DNA of 64,000 nucleotides from positions 248,001-312,000 of the forward strand of contig JAEDCQ010000001.1 of assembly GCA_016294075.1 (NCBI GenBank), given 5' to 3'. The translations under genes were made by a program, and so were the position numbers. The stretch is from Lachnospiraceae bacterium (GTDB lineage: Bacteria > Bacillota > Clostridia > Lachnospirales > Lachnospiraceae). The notes below the pieces were generated by a model. That model ran no database searches. It worked only from the letters and a program-made list of their open reading frames with translations, and had not been told where the DNA came from. Every line of letters begins with the position of its first letter. The first letter of the stretch is position 1. Of the stretch, positions 36,325 to 46,342 are shown piece by piece.

Positions 36325-37422
36325 TTATTTTGTATAAATAGTATACTCGGTTTCCTTTAAAACGGAAATAGCCTGTTTTAATGAATGCTCATCATAAAAT
36401 TCGATGCGTAATACACCTTCCTCAAATTCTCTGTTATGCACGATACCGATATTTTTTAAGTTAATATTATTTTTTGCAAACATACCTGAAATTTTGGCAA
36501 TAATGCCTGTCTCATCAGGGATGGAGACGGTAAGGTGGTAAGAGCGGCTTATCGGACCGCTTATTATATCATTAAATGAGTCACGATAGTTTTTTGCGTT
36601 GAGAAAATAATGATACAAATATGTTTTGTTTTCGTTTGAAATTGCATCGCTTAACCGGGATAGTTCCTTTATATATGCATCCATAAAAGAAAGAAGCTTA
36701 TCCTTGTTTTCACCGCAAATCTGCTGCCACATAACAGGAGAGGAAGAAGCAATACGGGTAATATCCTTAAATCCTCCGGCAGCAATCATTTTCATGGTAC
36801 TGTCAGCATCATCACGCTCTTTAATCAGATTTACAAGTGTATATGCTGCCATATGCGGCAGGTGGCTGATTGCAGCAGTGACGGAATCATGCTTTTCTTC
36901 ACTCATGATAATCGGAATACATCCAATTTCTTTAATAATATAAAAAAGATTATCAACCAGTGACTGTGGCACTGCTTGCGTAGGTGTTAAAATATAATAA
37001 GCATTTTCCAAAAGTCCTGCATTTGATGAAGCATAGCCTGTATTTTCGCTTCCGGCCATTGGGTGACCACCGATAAAACAATTCTCAAGCTTTAAACTGC
37101 GGACTGTGTCATGAATTACTTTTTTTACACTTCCGACATCCGTTATAAAACTGCCCGGCTTTCGGATGTTTTGAATTTGTTTCAGATATCCGGCATTATA
37201 ATCGACCGGAGTGCATAAAAAGAATATATCACATGAAGAAAATGTATCGTCTATGCAGGATGCAGGAATATCACATATATTATCGGATACGGCAAAGTCA
37301 AGCGCACTTGTATCTTTGTCATATGCGATAATTGTACATTCGGGATTTGCCTGTTTTAACGCTTTTGCAACAGAACCGCCGATTAATCCAAGACCGATAA
37401 AGCCAAATACATATTTTTCCAT
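36325..37422 (-). CDS. tyrA: prephenate dehydrogenase with ACT domain
   Basis: 365 residues. The N-terminal NAD-binding Rossmann fold starts FGFIGLGLIGGSVAKALKQ (about 5-23). HPMAGSENTGY and the following helical domain are typical of arogenate/prephenate dehydrogenases (TyrA), which oxidise and decarboxylate prephenate to 4-hydroxyphenylpyruvate for tyrosine. The last 70 residues form an ACT domain (SIPDETGIIAKISGMFAKNNINLKNIGI), which in this family binds tyrosine or another aromatic amino acid for feedback control. AAAGGT lies six bases before the ATG. Second gene of the operon, 54 bases after aroF. Confidence 0.92.
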   Translation of the reverse strand: MEKYVFGFIGLGLIGGSVAKALKQANPECTIIAYDKDTSALDFAVSDNICDIPASCIDDTFSSCDIFFLCTPVDYNAGYLKQIQNIRKPGSFITDVGSVKKVIHDTVRSLKLENCFIGGHPMAGSENTGYASSNAGLLENAYYILTPTQAVPQSLVDNLFYIIKEIGCIPIIMSEEKHDSVTAAISHLPHMAAYTLVNLIKERDDADSTMKMIAAGGFKDITRIASSSPVMWQQICGENKDKLLSFMDAYIKELSRLSDAISNENKTYLYHYFLNAKNYRDSFNDIISGPISRSYHLTVSIPDETGIIAKISGMFAKNNINLKNIGIVHNREFEEGVLRIEFYDEHSLKQAISVLKETEYTIYTK

Positions 37423-37476
37423 AGTTACCTTTCATTCTGCCGTTTCAACGGCTGCTTTTTATTGAAAGAAAAAAAA

Positions 37477-38493
37477 TTATAAAAAAGAACGTCCCATTAA
37501 TTCACAGAATGGTTTTAAATCTTTCGTAAGACGGTCGAATTTCTCACAGGTAAGTGACTGTGGACCGTCACTTAATGCATGAGCCGGGTCATTGTGTACC
37601 TCAATCATAAGTCCATCTGCATCTGCAGCAACTGCGGCTTTTGCCATAGGTGCAACATATTTGTAGTGACCTGTAGAATGGGAAGGATCAACAATAACAG
37701 GTAAATGAGTTTTTTCTTTTAAAACGGGAACAGCACTTAAGTCAAGTGTATTGCGTGTAGTTGTTTCATAGGTTCTTATACCGCGTTCGCATAAAACAAC
37801 ATTCGGATTTCCCTCTGCCATGATATATTCAGCTGCATTCAGCCATTCATCGATTGTTGCACAAAGACCGCGTTTTAATAATACCGGAAGTCCGGACCGC
37901 CCGGCTTCTTTTAATAAAATAAAATTCTGCATGTTTCGCGCTCCGATCTGAATCATATCCACATATTTAACAGCAGAATTGATTGCTTCCAGACTGACTA
38001 CCTCACATATGGTACTCAAGCCGGTTTCTTTTGCAGCATTCTGCATATAACGCAGACCTTCTTCTTCCAGCCCCTGAAAGGAGTAAGGAGAAGTACGGGG
38101 TTTATAAGCTCCGCCACGTAAAATGGATGCACCGGAGGCTTTAACAGACTGGGCAATAATCATCAATTGTTCCTCGCTTTCGACAGCACATGGACCGGCC
38201 ATGATGGTCATGCTATCAGGTCCGATTGAAGTATTTCCAACCTTTACAGTAGTAGGAGAAGGCTGGAATTTCCTGTTTGAAAGCTTATAGCTTTCTGTTA
38301 CGGGAACTATTCGGTCGACATCCTTCATAAAAGCAATCGTATCGGAACTCAGTCTTGACTTATCTCCGACAACACCAATGATGGAAACCTCCGTACCATG
38401 TGAAAGATGTACTGCAAGTCCGTTTTGGGTAATATAATCAGATACAGCGTGGATGCTTGCTTCAGCTGCATTCGGTTTCATAATAATAATCAT
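37477..38493 (-). CDS. aroF: 3-deoxy-7-phosphoheptulonate synthase (type I-beta)
   Basis: 338 residues. It condenses erythrose-4-phosphate with phosphoenolpyruvate, the entry step to aromatic amino acids. An N-terminal ferredoxin-like domain (about 1-70) precedes a KDO8P-synthase-like barrel with MAGPCAVESEEQL, LRGGAYKPRTSPYSFQG, IQIGARNMQN, LLKRG, CERGIRTYE and VDPSHSTGH. The N-terminal domain is the allosteric, tyrosine-responsive domain of the Thermotoga type enzyme. It is first in the operon with tyrA and aroA, behind a clear promoter and a structured leader. AGAGGT lies seven bases before the ATG. Confidence 0.95.
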   Translation of the reverse strand: MIIIMKPNAAEASIHAVSDYITQNGLAVHLSHGTEVSIIGVVGDKSRLSSDTIAFMKDVDRIVPVTESYKLSNRKFQPSPTTVKVGNTSIGPDSMTIMAGPCAVESEEQLMIIAQSVKASGASILRGGAYKPRTSPYSFQGLEEEGLRYMQNAAKETGLSTICEVVSLEAINSAVKYVDMIQIGARNMQNFILLKEAGRSGLPVLLKRGLCATIDEWLNAAEYIMAEGNPNVVLCERGIRTYETTTRNTLDLSAVPVLKEKTHLPVIVDPSHSTGHYKYVAPMAKAAVAADADGLMIEVHNDPAHALSDGPQSLTCEKFDRLTKDLKPFCELMGRSFL

Positions 38494-38525
38494 AGTAAAT
38501 ACCTCTTTTCAAATTAAGTTTGATT

Positions 38526-38566
38526 AACAACGGAAGGCTGGCTCGTAAAGCGTGTTAACCGTTGTT
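38526..38566 (-). promoter_or_regulatory. hairpin in the aroF leader
   Basis: On the transcript AACAACGG pairs with CCGTTGTT across a 25-base loop that itself starts with GTTAACACGC. It lies between the transcription start and the aroF ribosome site and could act in attenuation or mRNA stability. It lacks the marks of a T-box and no Trp/Phe-rich leader peptide is evident. Confidence 0.4.
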
Positions 38567-38576
38567 TACATACTGC

Positions 38577-38605
38577 AATATAACACTTTAAAGCGCTAAA
38601 GTCAA
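38577..38605 (-). promoter_or_regulatory. aroF promoter with dyad in the spacer
   Basis: On the minus strand TTGACT (38605-38600), 17 bases, TATATT (38582-38577). The inverted repeat ACTTTA-N6-TAAAGT at 38585-38602 covers the spacer and the edge of the -35, a position typical of a repressor site. The regulator is unknown. Confidence 0.65.
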
Positions 38606-38680
38606 CAGAAAACGTAAAGAAATAAAGCTAAATAAAACAGAAGAACAAAAAAATAAATTGTGTAAATTATCAAAAAATAA

Positions 38681-38709
38681 TTGTAATTATCTAATGAATT
38701 TAGTAATAT
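38681..38709 (+). promoter_or_regulatory. putative promoter of the EF-G-like gene
   Basis: TTGTAA at 38681-38686, 17 bases, TAATAT at 38704-38709, giving a leader of about 80 bases. The surrounding AT-rich region offers weaker alternatives such as TTGAAA near 38728. Confidence 0.4.
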
Positions 38710-38794
38710 ATACCTATCGAATGTTTTTGAAACAAATTGTTTATTAGAATAATTGTGAAAACATTTAAGAATAGCAGAAAAGAGAGGAACGTCT

Positions 38795-40888
38795 ATGAAC
38801 ATTTACACAACTGACAAGATTCGCAACGTAGTTCTTTTAGGTCATGGTGGAGCCGGTAAAACCAGTCTGGCTGAAGCAATGGGATATTTAGCAGGCTTGA
38901 CATCCAGAATGGGCAAGGTGGCCGATGGTAATACCATTAGTGATTTTGGTAAAGAAGAACAGAAAAGACAGTTTTCTATTTCTACATCTGTGATTCCTTT
39001 GGAATGGGAAGGATGTAAGATTAATATATTGGATACTCCGGGATATTTTGATTTTGTCGGCGAAGCGGAAGAGGCAGCAAGTGCGGCAGATGCAGCTATT
39101 ATTGTTGTTTCCGGTAAAGCGGGTATTGAGGTTGGTACAAAAAAAGCATGGGATTTGTGTGAAAAATATAAATTGCCACGCATGGTTTTTGTTACCGAAA
39201 TGGATATAGATAATGCTTCTTACAGACAGGTAGTGGAAGATATGACTGCATTATATGGTAAAAAAATTGCGCCGTTCCATCTTCCTATTCGTGAAAATGA
39301 GAAATTTGTCGGCTATATCAATGTTATATCAGAGACCGGTCACCGCTGGCAGGGTAAAGAAGTGGTAGATTGTGAAATTCCTGAATACAGCAAGTCAAAT
39401 CTGCAGATATGTAAGGATACTTTATTGGAAGCAGTTGCAGAGACCAGTGAAGAATTCATGGATCGTTTCTTTAACGGAGATACATTTTCGGAAGCGGAAA
39501 TCCGTGCGGCACTCAGGATGAATATTAATGACGGAAGCATAGTCCCGATGTCAATGGGCTCTAATATCCTCTGTCAGGGCATTTATACCTTATTGGATGA
39601 TATTGTAAAATATATGCCGAGTCCGGAAAACCGTACTATTGCAGGTATATCACTGAAATCAAACGAAATATTTGAAGCAAACTATGATTTTGCGAAAGCA
39701 AAATCCGCAATCATTTGGAAGACGATCGTTGATCCGTTCATCGGTAAATATTCTTTGATTAAGGTATGCTCCGGCGTATTAAAAAGCGATGATTTGATTT
39801 ATAACCATGATAAAAACATTGAGGAGAAGTTGGGTAAGATTTATGTTCTTCAAGGTAATAAACCGATTGAAGTAACGGAGCTTCATGCAGGTGATATCGG
39901 TGCAATTGCAAAACTGACCGCAGCAAGAACGGGTAACTCGTTATCTACAAAAGCAAATACCATTCAGTATGGTAAACCGTCTCTGCCGGTACCGTATACA
40001 TATAAACGATATAAGGTAGTAAATAAAGGAGATGTAGATAAGGTTTCACAGTCCTTACAGAAGATGATGCATGAAGATTTGACGCTTAAAAATGTCAACG
40101 ATGCGGAAAATCGTCAAATGCTGCTGTATGGTATGGGCGACCAGCATTTAGATATCGTTGTAAGCCGTCTGTTAAACGAATATAAGGTCGCAATTGAGCT
40201 TTGCGTACCGAAGGTTGCGTACAGAGAAACAATTAAGAAAAAATCAGATGTTGAATATAAATACAAAAAGCAGTCCGGTGGACACGGACAATACGGACAC
40301 GTTAAAATGACATTTGAGCCGTCCGGAGATATTGAGACACCATATGTATTTGAGCAGATTGTTGTTGGTGGTGCCGTGCCTAAGAACTTCTTCCCGGCAG
40401 TTGAGAAGGGTCTTCAGGATTCCATCGAAAAAGGTCCTTTAGCAGCTTATCCGGTAGTTGGTGTTAAGGCAGTATTATACGATGGTTCTTACCATCCGGT
40501 AGATTCATCTGAAATGGCATTTAAGATGGCTACCATTCAGGCATTTAAGAAAGGCTTTATGGAAGCAGGTCCGATTCTTCTTGAGCCGATTGTGTCCTTA
40601 AAGGTTAATGTTCCGGATGAATGCACCGGAGATATAATGGGTGATTTAAATAAACGCCGCGGACGTGTGCTTGGCATGAATCCGGTCGGAGATGGTAAAC
40701 AGGTTATTGAGGCTGATGTTCCGATGTCAGAATTGTTCAGTTATTGTACAGATTTACGTTCCATGACCGGAGGACAGGGAGAGTATTCTTACGAATTTGC
40801 AAGATACGAGCAGCTTCCTTCTGATTTACAGGCAAAAGAAGTGGCAGCCCGTGCTCAAAAGGTTGCGGAAAACAATGTAGATGCATAA
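38795..40888 (+). CDS. EF-G-like translational GTPase with altered G motifs
   Basis: 697 residues, all five EF-G domains recognisable: P-loop GHGGAGKT at 16-23, domain III around LQKMMHEDLTL, domain IV with KKQSGGHGQYGHV, and domain V ending YEFARYEQLP. Two GTPase motifs depart from EF-G. G3 reads DTPGYFDF (80-87) where EF-G has DTPGHxDF, so the catalytic histidine is Tyr84. G4 reads TEMD (134-137) instead of NKxD, the guanine-specificity motif. It is therefore likely a second, specialised paralogue (as in the FusA2 group) that binds GTP weakly or hydrolyses slowly, not the housekeeping elongation factor, which is usually in the str operon. A regulatory or ribosome-rescue role is possible. 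It is monocistronic with its own terminator. Confidence 0.87.
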   Translation: MNIYTTDKIRNVVLLGHGGAGKTSLAEAMGYLAGLTSRMGKVADGNTISDFGKEEQKRQFSISTSVIPLEWEGCKINILDTPGYFDFVGEAEEAASAADAAIIVVSGKAGIEVGTKKAWDLCEKYKLPRMVFVTEMDIDNASYRQVVEDMTALYGKKIAPFHLPIRENEKFVGYINVISETGHRWQGKEVVDCEIPEYSKSNLQICKDTLLEAVAETSEEFMDRFFNGDTFSEAEIRAALRMNINDGSIVPMSMGSNILCQGIYTLLDDIVKYMPSPENRTIAGISLKSNEIFEANYDFAKAKSAIIWKTIVDPFIGKYSLIKVCSGVLKSDDLIYNHDKNIEEKLGKIYVLQGNKPIEVTELHAGDIGAIAKLTAARTGNSLSTKANTIQYGKPSLPVPYTYKRYKVVNKGDVDKVSQSLQKMMHEDLTLKNVNDAENRQMLLYGMGDQHLDIVVSRLLNEYKVAIELCVPKVAYRETIKKKSDVEYKYKKQSGGHGQYGHVKMTFEPSGDIETPYVFEQIVVGGAVPKNFFPAVEKGLQDSIEKGPLAAYPVVGVKAVLYDGSYHPVDSSEMAFKMATIQAFKKGFMEAGPILLEPIVSLKVNVPDECTGDIMGDLNKRRGRVLGMNPVGDGKQVIEADVPMSELFSYCTDLRSMTGGQGEYSYEFARYEQLPSDLQAKEVAARAQKVAENNVDA

Positions 40889-40927
40889 AAATAACTTCAT
40901 GCAGAAATGTGTTAGGCAGTGTTATAC

Positions 40928-40966
40928 AAAAAACGGATTCCTTCTTTAAGAAGGGGTCCGTTTTTT
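40928..40966 (+). terminator. terminator after the EF-G-like gene
   Basis: AAAAAACGGA with TCCGTTTTTT, with CTTCTTTAAGAAG as an inner self-complementary part, ending in six Ts. Confidence 0.88.
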
Positions 40967-41001
40967 GAGTAAGATAATACTATTTGTATGCAATAAAATA
41001 C

Positions 41002-41029
41002 TTGTTTCTATAAAGAAAAAGAATATAAT
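41002..41029 (+). promoter_or_regulatory. promoter of the MATE gene
   Basis: TTGTTT at 41002-41007, 16 bases, TATAAT at 41024-41029. Confidence 0.55.
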
Positions 41030-41072
41030 GTTTTTGATAAAAAGCTAATGTTTCTACAATGGAGAAAGAAAA

Positions 41073-42434
41073 ATGTCAGATACAAAAATAAAGGATTTAA
41101 CGACAGGAAATCCGCTTGCATTGATTATCGGATTCTGTATTCCAATCTTTTTCGGGATAATATTTCAACAGTTTTACAGTGTTGTTGATACCATGATTGT
41201 TGGAAGGACACTTGGGGTTGATGCTCTGGCGGCAGTCGGTGCCACCGGCTCAATCACATTTATGATAGTCGGATTTTGTAATGGTATTGCATCCGGATTT
41301 GCAATCCCGGTTGCCCAGCGGTTTGGAGCAAAGGATGAAAAAGGATTAAAGCTTACCATTGCAAACAGTATCTATCTTGGAATTGTGTTTTCGGTAATAA
41401 TTACATTGCTTGTCACAACCCTATGCAGAACAATTTTAGAGTTTATGCATACACCGCTTAATATAATTGATGGCTCATACAATTACCTGATTATAATTTT
41501 CTGGGGTATACCGATTACATTTTTTTATAATCTGTTTTCCGGAATTATGCGCTCATTGGGAAACAGTAAAACACCGGTACTTTTCCTGATTATGGCATCT
41601 GTAATCAATATTATTTTGGATATGGTATTTATTGTTAATTTTGGTATGGGTGTTGAAGGAGCCGGTTATGCAACTGTTATTTCGCAATTTATTGCAGCAC
41701 TTTTAAGTGGAATCTATATGATAAAAAAATATCCTGTTCTTCATATGACAAAAGAGGAGAGGCGTGCAGACAGCCACTGTATGCTTCAGCTTTGTTATAT
41801 GGGGCTACCGATGGGATTGCAGTATTCCATTACTGCAATCGGAAGCGTTATTTTACAGACAGCCGTTAACGGTTTGGGAAGTGCTGCCGTAGCTTCTCTT
41901 ACATCAGGTTCTAAAATAGCATGCTTCTTCTGCGCCATGATTGACGCATTGGGCTCTACCATGGCTACATTCGGTGGACAGAATGTCGGTGCAAAACGAT
42001 TGGACCGTGTTACGAAAGGGTTGTATATTGCATGCGGAATAGGTATCATATATTCTGTTTTTATAGGAATTATGTGTACTGTATTCGGCGAAACATTTGC
42101 GTTGCTGTTTGTTGATTCTTCGGAAAAGGAAATAATTGCAAATGTAGCGTTATACTTAAAAATTGAAAGCTTTTTCTATATATTACTTACTTTTGTAAAC
42201 TGTGTTCGTTTTATGATACAGGGGATGGGCTTTTCCGGTTTTGCCGTACTTGCTGGTGTTATGGAGATGATTGCACGTGTTGTGGTTGCCATGACGCTGG
42301 TGCCTATATACGGTTTTAAGGGCGCATGCTTTGCAAGCCCGGTCGCATGGATATTAGCGGATTTATTTTTAATTCCGGCTTTTTTCTATGTCCGAAAAAA
42401 GCTTCAGATTCGTTTTGATTCATTTTTTGCCTGA
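41073..42434 (+). CDS. MATE family efflux transporter
   Basis: 453 residues with twelve predicted transmembrane helices in two MatE halves of about 200 residues. First-half marks are GNPLALIIGFCIPIFFGIIFQQFYSVVDTMIVGR and FCNGIASGFAIPVAQRFGAKD; the second half has LQYSITAIGSVILQTAVNGLG. These antiporters use sodium or proton gradients to export drugs, toxins or metabolites; the substrate cannot be inferred. GGAGAAAG lies a few bases before the ATG. It is flanked by its own promoter and 118 bases to mraY. Confidence 0.9.
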   Translation: MSDTKIKDLTTGNPLALIIGFCIPIFFGIIFQQFYSVVDTMIVGRTLGVDALAAVGATGSITFMIVGFCNGIASGFAIPVAQRFGAKDEKGLKLTIANSIYLGIVFSVIITLLVTTLCRTILEFMHTPLNIIDGSYNYLIIIFWGIPITFFYNLFSGIMRSLGNSKTPVLFLIMASVINIILDMVFIVNFGMGVEGAGYATVISQFIAALLSGIYMIKKYPVLHMTKEERRADSHCMLQLCYMGLPMGLQYSITAIGSVILQTAVNGLGSAAVASLTSGSKIACFFCAMIDALGSTMATFGGQNVGAKRLDRVTKGLYIACGIGIIYSVFIGIMCTVFGETFALLFVDSSEKEIIANVALYLKIESFFYILLTFVNCVRFMIQGMGFSGFAVLAGVMEMIARVVVAMTLVPIYGFKGACFASPVAWILADLFLIPAFFYVRKKLQIRFDSFFA

Positions 42435-42483
42435 AAATGTCAGAAAGCGCATATTTTTGATATTAACAGTCGTATATTTTATA

Positions 42484-42512
42484 TTTACTGATTAAAATAA
42501 ATAAAGTATGAT
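42484..42512 (+). promoter_or_regulatory. promoter of mraY
   Basis: TTTACT at 42484-42489, 17 bases, TATGAT at 42507-42512. Confidence 0.5.
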
Positions 42513-42552
42513 ATATAGAGTGTTTATAAATTATTATGAATGAGGGATTGTA

Positions 42553-43527
42553 ATGATATCAATATTTGTTCAGAATATAAATTACGGAATTATAACATTT
42601 ATCGGAACGATGCTTACATTTGCAGCGACCTGTTTTCTGTTACATAAAGCCAAGGATTTTTTGCCGCAGGATCAGGGACGTGAATTTGCACATGACGGTA
42701 AATTATCAGCAGGTAAACCCAGAGGAGCGGGATTTATTTTTATTTTGGTGTTTGCTGTTGCCTATATATTATTCGGTAGAATAAATACAGAACGTTTGAT
42801 ATATGTTGTACTTATAGTGGCAAGTATGCTGACGGGATATCTGGATGACTGTGCAAAAAATCCGTGGGGAGAATATAAAAAAGGTTTGCTGGATTTATTG
42901 CTTGCCGTTATGACGGCTGTTACATATATAAACTTTAACGGAACCCGTCTTATAATAGCGTCTCTTGGCGTTGATATAAATTTACATCCGTTATTATTCG
43001 GTCTTTTAATTGTAGTTTTAGTATGGACATCCATAAATGTGACAAATTGTGCGGACGGTGTGGACGGATTATCGGGCACACTTACAATTATTACATTGAC
43101 AACTATTTATATTATGATTGATATGCAGGGAGGAGATGCAGATTTCTCTTATTCTATCTTATTATTTATTGTCTGCATTCTGGGATATCTTTGGTACAAT
43201 GCGACACCGAGCCGCATGCTGATGGGAGATGCCGGTTCCCGTGCAATGGGTATTTTTATAGCAATAGCTATTTTAAAAACGGATAATCCGATTATGTATA
43301 TTCCTACGGCCTTTGTATTAATTATGGATGGAGGGCTGGGATTACTTAAGGTTGCGCTGCTTCGGTTTCTTAAGATTCACATATTTAAGAATACGAGACT
43401 TCCTTTACATGACCATGTAAGGAAGAAATGGGGATGGTCAAATACCCAGACAGTTTTCCGTTTTTCCATTATACAGATTATTATTTCCATCGCACTTCTT
43501 TATAGTGCGATTGCACTGGCTTTGTAG
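42553..43527 (+). CDS. mraY: phospho-N-acetylmuramoyl-pentapeptide transferase (MraY)
   Basis: 324 residues and about ten membrane helices. It transfers phospho-MurNAc-pentapeptide to undecaprenyl phosphate to make lipid I. Active-site marks: KPRGAGFIF, the acidic pair LDD at 97-99, NVTNCADGVDGL at 162-173, MGDAGSRAMG, and the loop PLHDHVRKKWGW near the C-terminus, the family histidine motif (usually HHH or PxHHHxE-like). The gene is outside a dcw cluster: its neighbours are a MATE transporter and leuS. The alternative, a WecA/TagO-type transferase, is less likely because of the HDH loop and the DGVDGL form. Confidence 0.88.
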   Translation: MISIFVQNINYGIITFIGTMLTFAATCFLLHKAKDFLPQDQGREFAHDGKLSAGKPRGAGFIFILVFAVAYILFGRINTERLIYVVLIVASMLTGYLDDCAKNPWGEYKKGLLDLLLAVMTAVTYINFNGTRLIIASLGVDINLHPLLFGLLIVVLVWTSINVTNCADGVDGLSGTLTIITLTTIYIMIDMQGGDADFSYSILLFIVCILGYLWYNATPSRMLMGDAGSRAMGIFIAIAILKTDNPIMYIPTAFVLIMDGGLGLLKVALLRFLKIHIFKNTRLPLHDHVRKKWGWSNTQTVFRFSIIQIIISIALLYSAIALAL

Positions 43528-43609
43528 TGCAATAAACTTGACATGATGAAACGATAAAGGTAAAATATTTGTTTGAAATACAGATGCCGTGAGGCAGAAG
43601 GAGTTAATT

Positions 43610-46021
43610 ATGGCACAACCATACAATCACAGAGAAGTAGAACAGAAGTGGCAGTCTGTTTGGGATAATGAAAATGCTTTCGCAACCAGTAATGATTTTT
43701 CAAAACCGAAATATTATTGTCTGGTAGAGTTCCCATATCCTTCAGGACAGGGACTCCATGTAGGTCATCCAAGACCATATACGGCATTGGATATTGTTGC
43801 AAGAAAGAGAAGAATGCAGGGATATAATGTTTTATATCCGATGGGATGGGATGCATTTGGTCTTCCTACCGAGAACTATGCAATTAAGAACCATATTCAT
43901 CCGAAGATTGTTACAAAGAACAATGTGGAACGTTTTAAGGGACAGCTTCATGCATTGGGCTATTCATTTGATTGGCAGCGTGAGGTAAATACGACAGACC
44001 CCAATTATTATAAATGGACACAGTGGATATTCCTTAAGTTATTTAAGGCCGGACTTGCCTATAAATCAGAAATGCCTATAAATTGGTGTACCTCCTGTAA
44101 AGTAGGACTTGCTAATGAGGAAGTAGTGAACGGAGTATGTGAACGCTGCGGTTCGGAGGTTGTTCGTAAGGTTAAGAGTCAGTGGATGCTTAAAATTACG
44201 GAATATGCTGATAAATTGATAGAAGGACTTGATTCTGTAGACTATATTGAAAGAGTTAAGGTCTCTCAGAAAAACTGGATTGGTAAGAGCCAGGGCGCGG
44301 AAGTAGATTTTTCTATTAAAGATAAAGAAGACAAGCTTCGCATTTATACGACAAGACCGGATACTTTATTTGGTGTTACTTATATGGTTGTTTCTCCGGA
44401 GCATCCGATTATTGATAAATATAAGGACGAGATTAAAAATTTTGCTCAGATTACGGAATACCGTGAAATGGCAAGCAGAAAGTCTGATTTTGAACGTACG
44501 GAGCTTGCAAAAGAGAAGACCGGTGTTGCAATTGACGGCTTGACGGCAGTGAATCCCGTAAACGGAAAAGAGATTCCCATCTGGATTTCCGATTATGTAT
44601 TGATGACATACGGAACAGGTGCAATTATGGCAGTTCCGGCTCATGATGAAAGAGACTGGGAATTTGCTAAGAAATTTAATCTTCCGATTATTGAAGTTGT
44701 TGCAGGAAGTGATGTGGATGTAAATGAAGCGGTATATACTGATGTTGCAACGGGAACATTGGTAAATTCCGATTTCCTTAACGGACTTTCCGTAGCAGAT
44801 GCAAAAACCAAAATTATAGAATTTTTAACGGAAAAAGGTATTGGGGAGCCTAAGACGAATTTTAAATTGAGAGATTGGGTATTTTCCAGACAGCGTTATT
44901 GGGGAGAACCGATTCCGATTGTAAAATGTGATAAATGCGGATATGTTCCGATTGACGAAAGTCTGCTTCCTTTGGAATTGCCTGAGGTAGACAGCTACAT
45001 GCCGACAGATAACGGGGAATCTCCGCTTGCGGCTATGACAGATTGGGTAAATACAACCTGTCCCTGTTGTGGTGGTCCTGCAAAGCGTGAGACAGATACG
45101 ATGCCTCAGTGGGCAGGCTCTTCATGGTATTTCCTTCGTTATACAGACCCGACAAATGAAAATGCTCTTGCAAGTGAAGAGGCATTAAAATATTGGATGC
45201 CTGTTGATTGGTACAACGGCGGTATGGAGCATACAACACTTCATTTATTATATTCAAGATTCTGGCACAGATTCTTGTATGACCAGAAGGTTGTACCTTG
45301 TCCGGAACCATATCAGAAGAGAACATCCCATGGTATGATTCTTGGCTCCAATGGGGAAAAAATGTCCAAATCAAGAGGAAATGTTGTAAATCCGGATGAT
45401 ATCGTAATGGATTACGGTGCAGATACACTTCGTACCTATGAGATGTTTATTGGTGCATTTGATTTATCGGCTTCCTGGTCTGAGGATGGGGTAAAGGGCT
45501 GTAGAAGATTCCTTGACCGTGTCTGGAAACTACAGGATATCTTAACCGATGATGATGGATATTCCAAAGATATGGAAACAAAGATGCATCAGACGATTAA
45601 GAAGGTAAGCAGTGATTTTGAAAATCTGAAGTACAATACTGCAATTGCAGCTATGATGTCCCTGATTAATGATTTCTACAAAAAGAATGCAGTTACAAAG
45701 GGCGAATTTAAGACATTCCTTACTTTACTGAATCCGGTTGCTCCTCATATAACAGAAGAATTATGGCAGTTGGTTGGTTATGAAGGTCGTGTATATCAGA
45801 CAACGTGGCCGGAATATGATGAGGCAAAGACAGTAGAAGATACGATTGAAATTGCAGTACAGTTAAACGGAAAGACCAAATGTACCGTGACAGTAGATAA
45901 GAATATTGATAAAGATTCAGCTATTTCAGCAGGTAAAGAAGCACTGGGAGATAAGCTTACCGGTAATATTGTGAAAGAAATATATGTGCCGGGAAGAATT
46001 ATCAATATTGTTGTAAAATAA
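43610..46021 (+). CDS. leuS: leucyl-tRNA synthetase
   Basis: 803 residues from [15 protein letters not shown] behind AGAAGGAG. Class Ia synthetase. HIGH-type motif HVGHPRPYT, inserted editing domain CP1 (about 220-420, including [21 protein letters not shown]), zinc ribbons with [22 protein letters not shown] and CDKCGYVP, and [16 protein letters not shown] at the active-site loop. An anticodon-binding domain and a C-terminal domain end in the usual IVK-rich tail. No T-box precedes it in the 82-base gap, in contrast to pheST. A hairpin follows. Confidence 0.97.
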   Translation: MAQPYNHREVEQKWQSVWDNENAFATSNDFSKPKYYCLVEFPYPSGQGLHVGHPRPYTALDIVARKRRMQGYNVLYPMGWDAFGLPTENYAIKNHIHPKIVTKNNVERFKGQLHALGYSFDWQREVNTTDPNYYKWTQWIFLKLFKAGLAYKSEMPINWCTSCKVGLANEEVVNGVCERCGSEVVRKVKSQWMLKITEYADKLIEGLDSVDYIERVKVSQKNWIGKSQGAEVDFSIKDKEDKLRIYTTRPDTLFGVTYMVVSPEHPIIDKYKDEIKNFAQITEYREMASRKSDFERTELAKEKTGVAIDGLTAVNPVNGKEIPIWISDYVLMTYGTGAIMAVPAHDERDWEFAKKFNLPIIEVVAGSDVDVNEAVYTDVATGTLVNSDFLNGLSVADAKTKIIEFLTEKGIGEPKTNFKLRDWVFSRQRYWGEPIPIVKCDKCGYVPIDESLLPLELPEVDSYMPTDNGESPLAAMTDWVNTTCPCCGGPAKRETDTMPQWAGSSWYFLRYTDPTNENALASEEALKYWMPVDWYNGGMEHTTLHLLYSRFWHRFLYDQKVVPCPEPYQKRTSHGMILGSNGEKMSKSRGNVVNPDDIVMDYGADTLRTYEMFIGAFDLSASWSEDGVKGCRRFLDRVWKLQDILTDDDGYSKDMETKMHQTIKKVSSDFENLKYNTAIAAMMSLINDFYKKNAVTKGEFKTFLTLLNPVAPHITEELWQLVGYEGRVYQTTWPEYDEAKTVEDTIEIAVQLNGKTKCTVTVDKNIDKDSAISAGKEALGDKLTGNIVKEIYVPGRIINIVVK

Positions 46022-46033
46022 TGTGTAATTATG

Positions 46034-46058
46034 TAGCGCCGGTGTTTTGCCGGCGCTA
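46034..46058. terminator. bidirectional terminator after leuS
   Basis: TAGCGCCGG, loop TGTTTTG, CCGGCGCTA: a 9-bp GC-rich perfect stem between convergent genes. Confidence 0.75.
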
Positions 46059-46063
46059 TTAGC

Positions 46064-46342
46064 TTACTGTTTTTTCCCTGCAAACAGCTTTAATGTTTGG
46101 TCAATCTTTTTGCATTCTTCCGGAGAAGAATGGTCCCTTATGACTGCGAGAATTAAATCTGTTTCCTGTTGATTAAATGAAATGTTTTCTTTTTTAGCAC
46201 GGCCTGCCAATGCCATGAAAAAAGGCATGAGCTCCTTTTGCGACAATTTTTTACTTTCAAAAAACATCTTTTGTAAAAAAAGCAGTTTCTCTTTTGGGAT
46301 AGAAGCTACCCGGGCATCTTCCATCCATTCTGATTCATTCAT
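46064..46342 (-). CDS. hypothetical protein, 92 aa
   Basis: A small, mostly helical, charged soluble protein: MNESEWMEDARVASIPKEKLLFLQKMF, then SQKELMPFFMALAGRAKKENISF and a C-terminal lysine-rich tail. It has no signal peptide, membrane segment, cysteines or known motif. Its start overlaps the stop of the preceding gene by 4 bases (ATGA), so the two are translationally coupled and probably interact. I do not recognise a family. Confidence 0.6.
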   Translation of the reverse strand: MNESEWMEDARVASIPKEKLLFLQKMFFESKKLSQKELMPFFMALAGRAKKENISFNQQETDLILAVIRDHSSPEECKKIDQTLKLFAGKKQ

